A DNA stretch of 64,000 bases. It comes from an uncultured Lachnospiraceae bacterium. GTDB lineage: Bacteria; Bacillota; Clostridia; Lachnospirales; Lachnospiraceae. Under the pieces are notes generated by a model. It had not been told where the DNA came from and did not search any database. It worked only from the letters and a program-made list of their open reading frames with translations. Below are positions 8,104 through 17,222 of the stretch, in pieces. The stretch spans positions 1-64,000 of the forward strand of contig CABUPO010000003.1 in the NCBI GenBank assembly GCA_902493385.1, read 5' to 3'. The position numbers were made by a program, and so were the translations under genes. Each line of letters starts with the position of its first letter. Position 1 is the first letter of the stretch.

Positions 8104-10062
8104 ATGCAGAAGGATATTGCAAGAATGAAAGAGCTGGCTGTCATTTTAAATGACGCTTCGCGTGTATATTATCAGGGCAGGGATGAAATCATGAGCAATT
8201 TTGAATATGACAGGCTCTATGATGAACTTTGTGAACTTGAAAAAAATACAGGAATTGTTCTGTCAGGAAGCCCTACGACAAAGGTGGGATATGAAGTTGT
8301 AAGCGAACTTCCCAAAGAGCGGCACGGATATGACATTCTTTCGCTTGACAAAACGAAGGACGTTTCGTTTCTTGCGTCGTGGCTGGGGGAGCATGACGCA
8401 ATTCTCTCATGGAAGCTTGACGGACTTACTGTCGTCGTAACGTATGATAACGGAGTCCTTGAAAAAGCAGTCACAAGAGGCAATGGCGAGATTGGAGAAG
8501 TTATAACCCAGAATGCCAGAACGTTTGTGGATTTTCCTCTTACCGTACCGTTTAAGGAAAGGTTTGTAATCAGGGGCGAAGCTATTATCAAATATGACGA
8601 CTTTGAAAAAATCAACGATAGAATTGAAGACCCCGCACAAAAATATAAGAATCCGAGAAATCTGTGCAGCGGTTCTGTCAGACAGCTTGACAGCAGTATT
8701 ACCGCTGCAAGAAACGTACATTTTCTTGCATACAGCCTGATTGACAGTCCTGTTTCATTTTCAACAAGAAAAGAGCAGCTTGAATGGATGTCAAATCAGG
8801 GCTTCGAGGTAGTAGGATACAGCCTGGCAGACTCAGATAATATTGCAGAAAAAGTAAAGGAGTTTTCTGATGCGGCAGCTGGCAATGATTTTCCTTCGGA
8901 CGGGCTTGTGCTTACCTACAATAATATTGCATACGGTGATTCACTTGGGAGAACAGCCAGGTTTCCAAGGCATTCTATAGCGTTTAAATGGGCTGACGAG
9001 ACGGCGGAGACCGTGCTTCGTGAAATTGAATGGAGCGCGTCAAGAACAGGGCTTATCAATCCTGTTGCAATATTTGACCCGGTAATGCTTGAGGGTACAA
9101 CCGTATCCCGTGCAAGCGTTCATAATATCAGCATATTAAAGGAGCTTCAGCTTGGAATCGGCGACCGTATACTTGTGTATAAGGCTAATATGATAATACC
9201 TCAGATTGCAGAAAATATAACTAAAAGCAATAATGCAGTTATCCCGTGCAGCTGTCCGGTATGCGGCAAAGATACGGCTGTGAGCCGTGATAATAATTCT
9301 GAAATGCTGATATGTACCAATGAGGAATGTCCTGCAAAGCATATAAAGTCATTTACCCACTTCGTAAGCAGGGAAGCAATGAACATTGAAGGCTTATCGG
9401 AAGCAACAATTGAGAAATTCATATCAGAGCAGATTATTAAAGAGCGTATAGATATATACCGTCTGAATGAACATGAGGAGCGCATAATCGAGCTTGACGG
9501 TTTTGGAAGACGCTCTTATAATAACCTTATTGCTGCCATTGAACATTCAAGAAAAGTACGTCCTGAGAATTTTATATACAGTCTTGGCATCCCGGGTATC
9601 GGTCTTTCTAATGCAAGAATGATAATGAAGCATTATAATAATGATATATTGGAAGCAATCAGCGCAGATTATACGGAGCTTACCGAGATTTCAGGAATAG
9701 GGGGCGTTCTTGCGGGAGAATGGGTGAAATATATGAATAACGCCCGCAATATATCTTTTATAAAAGAATTGCTTGACGAAGTTGATATAATTGTACCGGA
9801 GAATGTTGCGGCAGACAATACGCTTAATGGACTGACTGTTGTTATAACCGGAAGCCTTAATATGTACCAAAGCCGCAGCGTACTTAAAAGCATTATCGAG
9901 CAAAAGGGCGGTAAAGTGACGGGAAGCGTAACAGGCAATACGGATTACCTGATTAATAATGATGTAAATTCAACGTCATCCAAAAACAGAAAGGCAGCAG
10001 AGCTTGGCGTTAAAATAATCTCTGAGGCTGATTTTGTTAATTTGTTTCTTAAGGAGGGGTAA
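8104..10062 (+). CDS. ligA: NAD-dependent DNA ligase
   Basis: LigA seals nicks in replication and repair using NAD. Domain order is complete: Ia domain (residues 1-70), adenylation domain with catalytic Lys104 in SWKLDG, OB fold, Zn finger (Cys384, Cys387, Cys404, Cys409), helix-hairpin-helix repeats, and BRCT (about 576-652, LNGLTVVITGSL). At 652 residues it is slightly short for the family (~670). Several usual motifs are altered (KLDG for KIDG, SLDKTKD for SLDNAF), so it is a divergent member. The genome may hold a second, canonical LigA. Confidence 0.92.
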   Translation: MQKDIARMKELAVILNDASRVYYQGRDEIMSNFEYDRLYDELCELEKNTGIVLSGSPTTKVGYEVVSELPKERHGYDILSLDKTKDVSFLASWLGEHDAILSWKLDGLTVVVTYDNGVLEKAVTRGNGEIGEVITQNARTFVDFPLTVPFKERFVIRGEAIIKYDDFEKINDRIEDPAQKYKNPRNLCSGSVRQLDSSITAARNVHFLAYSLIDSPVSFSTRKEQLEWMSNQGFEVVGYSLADSDNIAEKVKEFSDAAAGNDFPSDGLVLTYNNIAYGDSLGRTARFPRHSIAFKWADETAETVLREIEWSASRTGLINPVAIFDPVMLEGTTVSRASVHNISILKELQLGIGDRILVYKANMIIPQIAENITKSNNAVIPCSCPVCGKDTAVSRDNNSEMLICTNEECPAKHIKSFTHFVSREAMNIEGLSEATIEKFISEQIIKERIDIYRLNEHEERIIELDGFGRRSYNNLIAAIEHSRKVRPENFIYSLGIPGIGLSNARMIMKHYNNDILEAISADYTELTEISGIGGVLAGEWVKYMNNARNISFIKELLDEVDIIVPENVAADNTLNGLTVVITGSLNMYQSRSVLKSIIEQKGGKVTGSVTGNTDYLINNDVNSTSSKNRKAAELGVKIISEADFVNLFLKEG

Positions 10063-10064
10063 AT

Positions 10065-10970
10065 ATGCCTATTAACGTACAGTCAGATCTTCCTGCAAAA
10101 AAAGTAATGGAAGAGGAGAATATATTTATGATGGATCAGATAAGGGCAGGTTCTCAGGATATACGACCGCTTAGAATTGCAATTCTCAATCTGATGCCTT
10201 TAAAAGAAGATACTGAAGTTCAGTTATTAAGATGTCTTTCTAACACACCGCTTCAGGTAGAGATAACATTTCTGAATACCGGAAGTTATATCGGCACGAA
10301 TACTTCAAAAAACCATCTGGACCAGTTTTATCTGACGTATGATGATATTAAGGATAACTGTTATGACGGACTCATTATAACAGGCGCGCCAGTGGAAAAT
10401 AAGGCCTGGGAGGATGTAATATACTGGAATGAGGTTACGCAGATAATGGAGTGGTCAAAGACACATGTTACTTCTACACTTCATATATGCTGGGGAGCGC
10501 AGGCGGGCATATATTATCATTATGGAATAGATAAATATGAGCTTGGCAGTAAAATTTCAGGTATATTTACACATCAGGTCCATAACAGGAAAGTACCTCT
10601 GCTTCGCGGATTTGATGATATATTTCTGGCTCCGCATTCAAGATATACTGAGATAAGAAAAGAGGATGTTCAAAATAATCCTGATTTAACAATACTTGCT
10701 GATTCTGAAGAAGTCGGACTGTTTCTTGTGATGGCCAGAAACGGTAAGCAGATATTTATGTTCGGGCATCCTGAATATGACAGACTTACACTTGATTTAG
10801 AATACAAGAGGGATTTGGGAAAAGGACTTAATCCAAAGGTGCCTGTCAACTATTACAAAGATGATAATCCTGACAACAAGCCGCTTCTTACATGGCGGGC
10901 ACATTCCAACGCATTGTACACTAACTGGCTTAATTATTACGTGTATCAGGAAACGCCTTACGAATTTTAA
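10065..10970 (+). CDS. metA: Homoserine O-acetyltransferase (MetA family)
   Basis: MetA acylates homoserine as the first step committed to methionine. The 301-residue protein has nucleophile Cys142 (HICWGAQA), the catalytic His/Glu region FGHPEYD, and Glu111 (ITGAPVE). In characterised MetA proteins Glu111 selects acetyl-CoA while Gly111 selects succinyl-CoA, so the acetyl enzyme is predicted despite the usual label homoserine succinyltransferase. AGGAGGGG lies just before the ATG. It begins 2 nt after ligA, so it is in the same operon; the pairing has no clear functional reason. No SAM riboswitch is seen before it. Confidence 0.93.
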   Translation: MPINVQSDLPAKKVMEEENIFMMDQIRAGSQDIRPLRIAILNLMPLKEDTEVQLLRCLSNTPLQVEITFLNTGSYIGTNTSKNHLDQFYLTYDDIKDNCYDGLIITGAPVENKAWEDVIYWNEVTQIMEWSKTHVTSTLHICWGAQAGIYYHYGIDKYELGSKISGIFTHQVHNRKVPLLRGFDDIFLAPHSRYTEIRKEDVQNNPDLTILADSEEVGLFLVMARNGKQIFMFGHPEYDRLTLDLEYKRDLGKGLNPKVPVNYYKDDNPDNKPLLTWRAHSNALYTNWLNYYVYQETPYEF

Positions 10971-11048
10971 ACAGATGTATTTTCTGTTATAAAAAATGCA
11001 CTCTCCGAATATACTAATTAGAAAGTTTTCAGTATGGAGGATGCATAT

Positions 11049-11705
11049 ATGCAGGAAAATGATTCTTTAACCAAATTTGGTCAGGTTAAACTTAATAATA
11101 ACGATGAGAATGTTAATATCAAGCTGGTTTCAATAATCGGCGAGATAGAAGGGCACGACATGTCGCAGGGCAATATCAAGACGACAAAATATGAACACAT
11201 ACTGCCTGAGCTTGTGGATGCTGCCGATAATAAAGATATTGACGGGATTCTTCTGATTATTAACACCGTAGGCGGAGATGTATCGGCGGGGCTTGCAATT
11301 GCAGAAATGGTTGCCTCTATCAATAAGCCTACGGTTGCTTTGGTAATTGGAGACAGCCATTCTATCGGAGTTCCGCTTGCGGTTTCTGCTGATTATTCTT
11401 ATATTGTTCCAAGCGGTACTATGATAATTCATCCGGTAAGGCTCAGCGGCACAGTAATAGGCGCGCCTCAGACTTATGATTATTTCAAGTTAATTGAAGA
11501 CCGTATTGTAAATTTTATCTCTTCACATTCAAACACAGCAAAAGAACAGATAGTGGAAATGATGCTGCAAAAAGGTCTGTTGACTAAGGATTTAGGAACA
11601 ATACTTGTAGGCAGACAGGCTGTAGAGAGGGGCCTTATAAATGAAGTCGGCGGAATACATGAGGCTTTAAATAAAATTAAAGCTATGATTTCTGACGCTG
11701 AATAA
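11049..11705 (+). CDS. tepA: ClpP-like serine protease, TepA/YmfB type
   Basis: A member of the ClpP/crotonase-like protease family, called translocation-enhancing protein in B. subtilis. Ser105 in GDSHSIGVPL and His128 in MIIHPV align with the ClpP Ser/His, and GGDVSAG matches the oxyanion region. The start is ATG 11049, because the in-frame ATG at 11034 overlaps the ribosome site ATGGAGG; this gives 218 residues. In B. subtilis the homologue lies just before the DNA translocase gene. Here uppP intervenes, but ftsK still follows. The substrate is not known. Confidence 0.82.
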   Translation: MQENDSLTKFGQVKLNNNDENVNIKLVSIIGEIEGHDMSQGNIKTTKYEHILPELVDAADNKDIDGILLIINTVGGDVSAGLAIAEMVASINKPTVALVIGDSHSIGVPLAVSADYSYIVPSGTMIIHPVRLSGTVIGAPQTYDYFKLIEDRIVNFISSHSNTAKEQIVEMMLQKGLLTKDLGTILVGRQAVERGLINEVGGIHEALNKIKAMISDAE

Positions 11706-11717
11706 AAAAACAAATGT

Positions 11718-11746
11718 TTGCATTTTATATAGATACACGTTATAAT
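11718..11746 (+). promoter_or_regulatory. uppP-ftsK promoter
   Basis: TTGCAT (11718-11723), 17 bp spacer, TATAAT (11741-11746), 35 bp before the uppP ATG. It likely drives uppP, ftsK and the two ATP-grasp genes. Confidence 0.65.
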
Positions 11747-11780
11747 CAAAAAAGTTAGAGGAAAAAGGGGAGGATTAAGT

Positions 11781-12656
11781 ATGACATTACTGCATGCCAT
11801 AATATTAGGACTTGTACAGGGGCTGGCTGAGTTTCTGCCTATAAGCAGTTCAGGACACCTTGCTATACTTGAACAGATTTTACATGTTAAAAACGCCGGT
11901 ATGGTGTTTGACGTAATGCTTCATTTTGGAACGCTTGTCGCAATATTTGCTGCATTTTGGGGCGACATTAAAAAACTTGTCACAGAAGGCATATACATAA
12001 TAAGAGACGCAGTTATTAATGTTATTATATTTTTTAAGAACTTTAATAAACCGGTGCGTGATAAAGCAGCTTACAGAAAGATTGTCAATTCCTCATACAG
12101 GAAATTTGTTATGCTTATTATTGTGTCGACGATTCCGACAGGTATTTTAGGAGTAGTGCTTGAGAAAGCAATCGGTGCGGCTGCATCGTCGTTAATTGTC
12201 GTAGGGATATGTCTTTTAATTACAGGCGGACTGTTATTATTATCAGATATGGCAGGAAGCGGTACAAAGCATCCTAAGCAGGTTACATACCGCGAAGCGG
12301 GAATTATAGGAATTGTACAGGGTCTTGCAACTTTTCCTGGAATTTCAAGGTCCGGTTCTACTATTACTGCATGTCTTTTGTGCGGATTTGATAAAAGCTT
12401 TGCTGTAAGATATTCATTTATTATGTCTGTACCAGCCGTTCTTGGCGCTGTAGTACTTCAGATTAAGGATTTTACGGCGCTAAGCATTACCGGTAAAGAG
12501 ATGCTTTATTATGCAATAGGAACGCTGGTTGCTGCTGTTGTAGGTTATATATGTATTAAGACAATGCTCGTTCTTGTAAGAGGAAAGAAATATAAGTATT
12601 TTGCATATTATTGTTTTTTGGCAGGCGCATTTTCTATCCTTTGGGAGCTTGCATAG
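11781..12656 (+). CDS. uppP: Undecaprenyl-diphosphate phosphatase
   Basis: An integral membrane enzyme that recycles undecaprenyl-PP to the monophosphate carrier for peptidoglycan and other polymers; it gives bacitracin tolerance. The two conserved motifs are present: QGLAEFLPISSSGH near the N-terminus and PGISRSGST in the second half. The 291 residues contain about seven to eight hydrophobic segments, as in the BacA family. The ATG follows GGGGAGG. It is transcribed just before ftsK. Confidence 0.95.
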   Translation: MTLLHAIILGLVQGLAEFLPISSSGHLAILEQILHVKNAGMVFDVMLHFGTLVAIFAAFWGDIKKLVTEGIYIIRDAVINVIIFFKNFNKPVRDKAAYRKIVNSSYRKFVMLIIVSTIPTGILGVVLEKAIGAAASSLIVVGICLLITGGLLLLSDMAGSGTKHPKQVTYREAGIIGIVQGLATFPGISRSGSTITACLLCGFDKSFAVRYSFIMSVPAVLGAVVLQIKDFTALSITGKEMLYYAIGTLVAAVVGYICIKTMLVLVRGKKYKYFAYYCFLAGAFSILWELA

Positions 12657-12672
12657 GAGGTTATGTGTTTTA

Positions 12673-15279
12673 ATGGCTGATAAAAAAGATACATATGAAG
12701 ATAACGGCAGCGGCTTGTCAAAAGAGCTTGTTATATGGATTACATTGCTTGTAAGTATTATTCTCATATTATGTGTATTTAATCTGTGCGGTCCGTTAAG
12801 CGGTATTTTCGGCGCGTTTCTTTTTGGCATGTTTGGCTTTATGGCTTACATATTTCCGTTTATGTTATTTTTTTCCGCCGGTTTTTATTTGATGAATAAA
12901 AATAACAAAAGAGTAACAGGAAGAATCATTGCGTCATGGATACTGTATATTATTATTGCAGGGCTTCTTCAGCTTTTTAAAACTGAGCAGGCTGAAAGCA
13001 TTCTCAAATGCTACGCTCAGGGATATACAGAAAAAATGGGAGGCGGCCTTATCGGCGGTCTTATAAGCACGGGACTTTCAAGCGCTGTAGGAACATTTGC
13101 CGCAGCTCTGATACTTATAATTATTTCACTTATGCTGCTTGTATATATAACAGGAAAGCTAATAGCATCCAAAGCTCTTGATAAGAGCGCCGAGAGATAT
13201 AATGAATACAAAAAGCAGCGCATAAGAGAGACTAAGGACGATAAGACAGAAACAATAGCGTCTGCACCTAAAAGACGCCAGAGGACAAAACGCTATACTT
13301 ATACATTTCCTAAAGAAGATAATGCAAATGCCGCTTTGGAGCCTGAAAAAAAGAGCGGCAGAAATAAAGCGTCAGATGTGCCAAAGGATGATACTGAAGC
13401 GGTAAGCGGCCGGGTTTTACAAAACAAGCAGTCTGATTCCTTTGAAGAACAGACAGTTATAGTTCACAGAGGAGATGAACAACAGACACTTCCTATATAT
13501 CAAAGAGAAATTGATGAAAAATTCGGAACCGCCGCTTCGTCTAAAGCAGATGATTCTTTGGACAGGCTTATTGCAAGGGCGACGGCTCCTGATGATGATA
13601 TTATTAACGAAGCCGAAGCTTCATTAGGAAGCAATATAGACAGCTTTATTGATGAAATTATTAATGAACCGGCGACTGATACTATTAAGCCGGATAATCT
13701 GTCTAAGCCTTCTGCAGGAATTTCCAGGGAGGAGTCCGCGCAGCCTCAGACGTATGATGATGACAATATAGACATAAAGCTTCCGCCCGAACCTATCAAA
13801 TATACATTTCCTTCATTAGACCTTCTTACAAAGCCTAAAAGGTCAAAAAAGGGTATGTCTGACCGGGAATTAAAAGAGACGGCAATCCGGCTTAAGGAAT
13901 GTCTTAAAAGCTTCAAAGTAGACGTTACAATAACAGATATTATATGCGGACCAACGGTAACGAGATATGAGCTTATGCCCGCTCTGGGAACAAGGGTCAA
14001 GAAGATTACAGAGCTTGAGAACGATATAAAGCTTAATCTTGCTGTTGCCGATATAAGGATAGAAGCTCCTATTCCCGGCAAATCCGCCGTAGGCATAGAA
14101 GTTCCCAACTCAGACGATTCGATTATTACGCTTCGTGAAATACTTGAAAGCGATGAATTTGTTTCACACAAATCCAATATAGCTTTTGCGGCCGGAAAGG
14201 ATATCGGCGGACGCAATATTGTAGCCGATATAGCAAAGATGCCTCATCTGCTCATTGCAGGTGCAACCGGCTCAGGTAAATCAGTATGTATTAACACGAT
14301 AGTAATGAGTCTTATATATAAAGCTGACCCTAATGACGTTAAGCTGATTATGATTGACCCTAAGGTTGTCGAGCTCAGTGTGTACAATGGAATACCGTAT
14401 TTGTGCATACCTGTGGTAACAGACCCTAAGAAGGCTGCAGCTGCGCTTAACTGGGCTGTTGCAGAGATGAACGAGCGGTACAGCAAGTTTGCAGAGCTTG
14501 GCGTAAGGGATATGTCCGGCTTTAATAATAAAATTGAAAAGCTTAAGGACAATCCTGATATGTATACCAGGATGCCGCAGATTGTCATTATAGTTGACGA
14601 GCTGGCGGACCTTATGATGGTAGCTTCTCATGACGTTGAGACAGCAATCTGCCGTCTCGCACAGATGGCGAGAGCTGCAGGAATCCATCTTATAATTGCA
14701 ACACAAAGACCGTCGGTTGATGTTATTACAGGTCTTATTAAAGCCAATATTCCTTCAAGAATAGCATTTGCAGTATCTTCATCAATTGACTCAAGAACTA
14801 TTCTTGACAGCTCGGGCGCCGAAAAGCTTCTTGGAAAAGGAGATATGCTTTTCTCGCCGCAGGATATTTCAAAGCCTATACGTGTTCAGGGCGCGTTTGT
14901 TTCAGACAGCGAAGTTGCAAGAGTAACTGATTTTGTTAAAATGCAGTATGATACTCCTGTATATGACGAAAACATTAAGGACCAGATTGATAACACGGAG
15001 ATTTCAACAAAATCTTCTGATAAACCGTCTGAGCAGTCAGGTGAAGATAACAATGGAAGAGACGAGCTCTTTGCGGAAGCAGGAAGGTTTATTATTGAAA
15101 AGCAGAAAGCCTCAATCGGTACGCTGCAGCGTGTATTTAAAATAGGCTTTAATCGTGGCGCAAGAATTATGGACCAGCTGTGTGAGGCCGGAGTTGTCAG
15201 TGAAGAAGACGGCAAAAAGCCGCGTAATATATTAATGACGTGTGAAGAGTTTGAACAAATGTTATCCGAAGGAAGGTAA
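12673..15279 (+). CDS. ftsK: DNA translocase FtsK/SpoIIIE
   Basis: A septal ATP-driven DNA pump that clears chromosome ends during division (or into the forespore). There are four N-terminal membrane helices within residues 15-165, a long acidic linker (about 170-390), then the motor with Walker A GATGSGKS (about 530) and Walker B VIIVDELADLMMV (about 640). A C-terminal winged-helix gamma domain (about 805-867) should read KOPS/SRS-like sites. The start at 12673 follows AGGAGG and gives 868 residues; a start at 12601 would overlap uppP. FtsK and SpoIIIE cannot be told apart from sequence alone. Confidence 0.93.
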   Translation: MADKKDTYEDNGSGLSKELVIWITLLVSIILILCVFNLCGPLSGIFGAFLFGMFGFMAYIFPFMLFFSAGFYLMNKNNKRVTGRIIASWILYIIIAGLLQLFKTEQAESILKCYAQGYTEKMGGGLIGGLISTGLSSAVGTFAAALILIIISLMLLVYITGKLIASKALDKSAERYNEYKKQRIRETKDDKTETIASAPKRRQRTKRYTYTFPKEDNANAALEPEKKSGRNKASDVPKDDTEAVSGRVLQNKQSDSFEEQTVIVHRGDEQQTLPIYQREIDEKFGTAASSKADDSLDRLIARATAPDDDIINEAEASLGSNIDSFIDEIINEPATDTIKPDNLSKPSAGISREESAQPQTYDDDNIDIKLPPEPIKYTFPSLDLLTKPKRSKKGMSDRELKETAIRLKECLKSFKVDVTITDIICGPTVTRYELMPALGTRVKKITELENDIKLNLAVADIRIEAPIPGKSAVGIEVPNSDDSIITLREILESDEFVSHKSNIAFAAGKDIGGRNIVADIAKMPHLLIAGATGSGKSVCINTIVMSLIYKADPNDVKLIMIDPKVVELSVYNGIPYLCIPVVTDPKKAAAALNWAVAEMNERYSKFAELGVRDMSGFNNKIEKLKDNPDMYTRMPQIVIIVDELADLMMVASHDVETAICRLAQMARAAGIHLIIATQRPSVDVITGLIKANIPSRIAFAVSSSIDSRTILDSSGAEKLLGKGDMLFSPQDISKPIRVQGAFVSDSEVARVTDFVKMQYDTPVYDENIKDQIDNTEISTKSSDKPSEQSGEDNNGRDELFAEAGRFIIEKQKASIGTLQRVFKIGFNRGARIMDQLCEAGVVSEEDGKKPRNILMTCEEFEQMLSEGR

Positions 15280-15285
15280 ATCATT

Positions 15286-16176
15286 ATGAAGCTTTGGATT
15301 GTTGTCAACCATTTTCTTAGGACGCCTAAGTTTCGCGAGCTTGAAGACAGATTTTCTGACGCCGCGTCATATTATGGAATAGAGCATCAGATTGTTACTA
15401 ATTCCGAATGTATAATAAGCTGTGAGAATAACAGGATTACTACCGGTATAATTCCGAATGGGAGTGATCCTGTCCTTTTTTGGGATAAAGATATCAGACT
15501 TGGAAAAGCTCTTATAAAATGTGGACACAGACTGTATAATTCTCCTGAAGCAATCGCTTTGTGCGATGATAAAACAATGTCTGCAATATCAATAGCAGGA
15601 TGTGGGATAAGTATTCCTAAAACCTGTATATCGCCTATGACGTACAGCAATATCAGCTATACGGATTTGGAATTTTTAAAAAACATTTCTGATAATATTG
15701 GTTTTCCAATGATTGTAAAGGAAGCATATGGTTCCTTTGGACAGCAGGTTTATAAGTGCGATAATTATGATGCTCTTATACAATTAATGAGCTCGATTCA
15801 TTCAGAAGCGGTACTTTTTCAGAAATATATTAAATCAAGCCACGCAAGAGACGTAAGGCTGCAGGTCGTAGGGGATAAGGTTACAACCGCAATGTATCGT
15901 TATTCTGCGTCAGATGATTTTCGCGCTAATATTACTAACGGCGGAAAGATGCTTCCATATACGGCAAATGATAAAGAAAAAGAATTTGCCGTATCAATTG
16001 CTAAAAGAATAGGACTTGATTTCTGCGGAGTGGATATGCTTTTCGGCGAAAATAAAGAACCAATCTTATGTGAAATAAATTCAAACGCACATTTTGTTAA
16101 TCTCGACAACTGTACTGGCTCAGATACTGCAAAAGATATTATTTCATATATTATTTCAAATCATTCGGGATGGTAG
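15286..16176 (+). CDS. ATP-grasp ligase, RimK-like (first of a tandem pair)
   Basis: An ATP-dependent carboxylate-amine ligase fold of unknown substrate. It has the ATP-grasp core: LCDDKTMSAISIAGCGI, the lysine strand FPMIVKEAYGSFGQQV with its glycine loop, the hinge AVLFQKYI, and the metal-binding end GVDMLFG...CEINSNAHF (E-x-N). The 296-residue length is like RimK. It starts 6 nt after the ftsK stop and is followed directly by a second ATP-grasp gene. The family joins amino acids or peptides through acyl-phosphates. No precursor peptide gene is seen nearby, so the substrate could be a protein tail, a cofactor or an envelope peptide. Confidence 0.75.
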   Translation: MKLWIVVNHFLRTPKFRELEDRFSDAASYYGIEHQIVTNSECIISCENNRITTGIIPNGSDPVLFWDKDIRLGKALIKCGHRLYNSPEAIALCDDKTMSAISIAGCGISIPKTCISPMTYSNISYTDLEFLKNISDNIGFPMIVKEAYGSFGQQVYKCDNYDALIQLMSSIHSEAVLFQKYIKSSHARDVRLQVVGDKVTTAMYRYSASDDFRANITNGGKMLPYTANDKEKEFAVSIAKRIGLDFCGVDMLFGENKEPILCEINSNAHFVNLDNCTGSDTAKDIISYIISNHSGW

Positions 16177-16178
16177 GC

Positions 16179-17135
16179 ATGAAAGAGCTATGGCTTTTAT
16201 ACTATGAAAAATACGTTTCCAAAAATCAGTATTTTATAAATGAAATAATAGCGGAAGGAAAGCGTTATAATCTTAATGTCAGACTTGTAACAGTCGAGGA
16301 ATTAAGCCGTCTGGACGATATACAAAAGCCGGACGCCGTTATTTTGCGTGCGGTTAATCCGGCGCTGTCTAAAAGGCTTGAGGATATGGGATTCAAAATA
16401 TTTAATAATGCGTCTGTTTCTGTATTATGCAATAACAAGGCTGAGACGCTATACAGGGTTCATCAGCTTGGAACAATCCATATTCCTACAATTACGGTCT
16501 CTGATAAAACATGTATAACTGATTCCGCATATTCATATACGCGTATTAACAGCCCGTTTTTACAAAAATACAACGACATGCTTGACAAGCTTACATGTAG
16601 TATGCTGGATAATATTTTTATGCATAGAACGGTTAAAGATATTGATTTGTCAAAATACGTTATAAAATCTGTTACCGGACACGGCGGACAAGAGGTAATG
16701 CTTCTGTCAGAATTTTATACGAAAGAAAAAAAGCTTGGCAGACAGGAGAGCGATGCATCAGACTTTTACAATGATAAATATGTTATTCAGCCGCTTATGT
16801 CTGAATACATGTCAGATATACGGATATATGTAATAGGCGGCAGAATAATTGGAGCCGTTAAAAGGCAGGTGCAAAAAGGTTTTAAATCAAACTATTCTCT
16901 TGGCGGCAGAATCAGTCTTTTTGAACCGGGCGGTTACATACGAAAATGCGTTGATAATATACTTACGCTTTCTGATTTTTCTTACATAGGAATTGATTTT
17001 TTGTATTCTCCCGGAAAAACCCCTGTTTTTAACGAAATAGAAGACGTCGTAGGGGCGAGAATGCTTTCAGAGTGTGGAGTAAATAATTATATCGGACAGT
17101 ATTTAAAATATATAACAGACAGGCTTGACAGATAA
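16179..17135 (+). CDS. ATP-grasp ligase, RimK/YheCD-like (second of a tandem pair)
   Basis: A second, diverged ATP-grasp protein of 318 residues. Visible parts are LCNNKAETLYRVHQLG, the lysine strand YVIKSVTGHGGQEV, the hinge YVIQPLMSEYMSDIRIYVIGG, and the C-terminal metal motif FNEIEDVVGARML, where E-x-E replaces the E-x-N of its neighbour. The start at 16179 makes its N-terminus (MKELWLLYYEKY) parallel that of the first gene (MKLWIVVNHF); an ATG at 16170 overlapping the previous stop is also possible. Translational coupling suggests a two-ligase pathway or a heteromeric enzyme. Function unknown. Confidence 0.72.
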   Translation: MKELWLLYYEKYVSKNQYFINEIIAEGKRYNLNVRLVTVEELSRLDDIQKPDAVILRAVNPALSKRLEDMGFKIFNNASVSVLCNNKAETLYRVHQLGTIHIPTITVSDKTCITDSAYSYTRINSPFLQKYNDMLDKLTCSMLDNIFMHRTVKDIDLSKYVIKSVTGHGGQEVMLLSEFYTKEKKLGRQESDASDFYNDKYVIQPLMSEYMSDIRIYVIGGRIIGAVKRQVQKGFKSNYSLGGRISLFEPGGYIRKCVDNILTLSDFSYIGIDFLYSPGKTPVFNEIEDVVGARMLSECGVNNYIGQYLKYITDRLDR

Positions 17136-17151
17136 TAATGACAATCTGTTT

Positions 17152-17180
17152 TTGACGTGGCAATGATATTATGATATTAT
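17152..17180 (+). promoter_or_regulatory. fhs promoter
   Basis: TTGACG (17152-17157), 17 bp spacer, TATTAT (17175-17180). The fhs ATG lies 43 bp downstream with GGAGG before it. Confidence 0.65.
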
Positions 17181-17222
17181 CCTAATATCTGTTGATAAAT
17201 TACACTATGGAGGAATATTTTC

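Noticed and set aside
10971..11048. AACAGA/TCTGTT inverted repeat after metA as a terminator
   Set aside because: Only 6 bp, AT-rich, and followed by A rather than T residues.
13300..13840. Break between two genes in the ftsK linker
   Set aside because: The frame is continuous; a low-complexity acidic linker is normal in FtsK/SpoIIIE.
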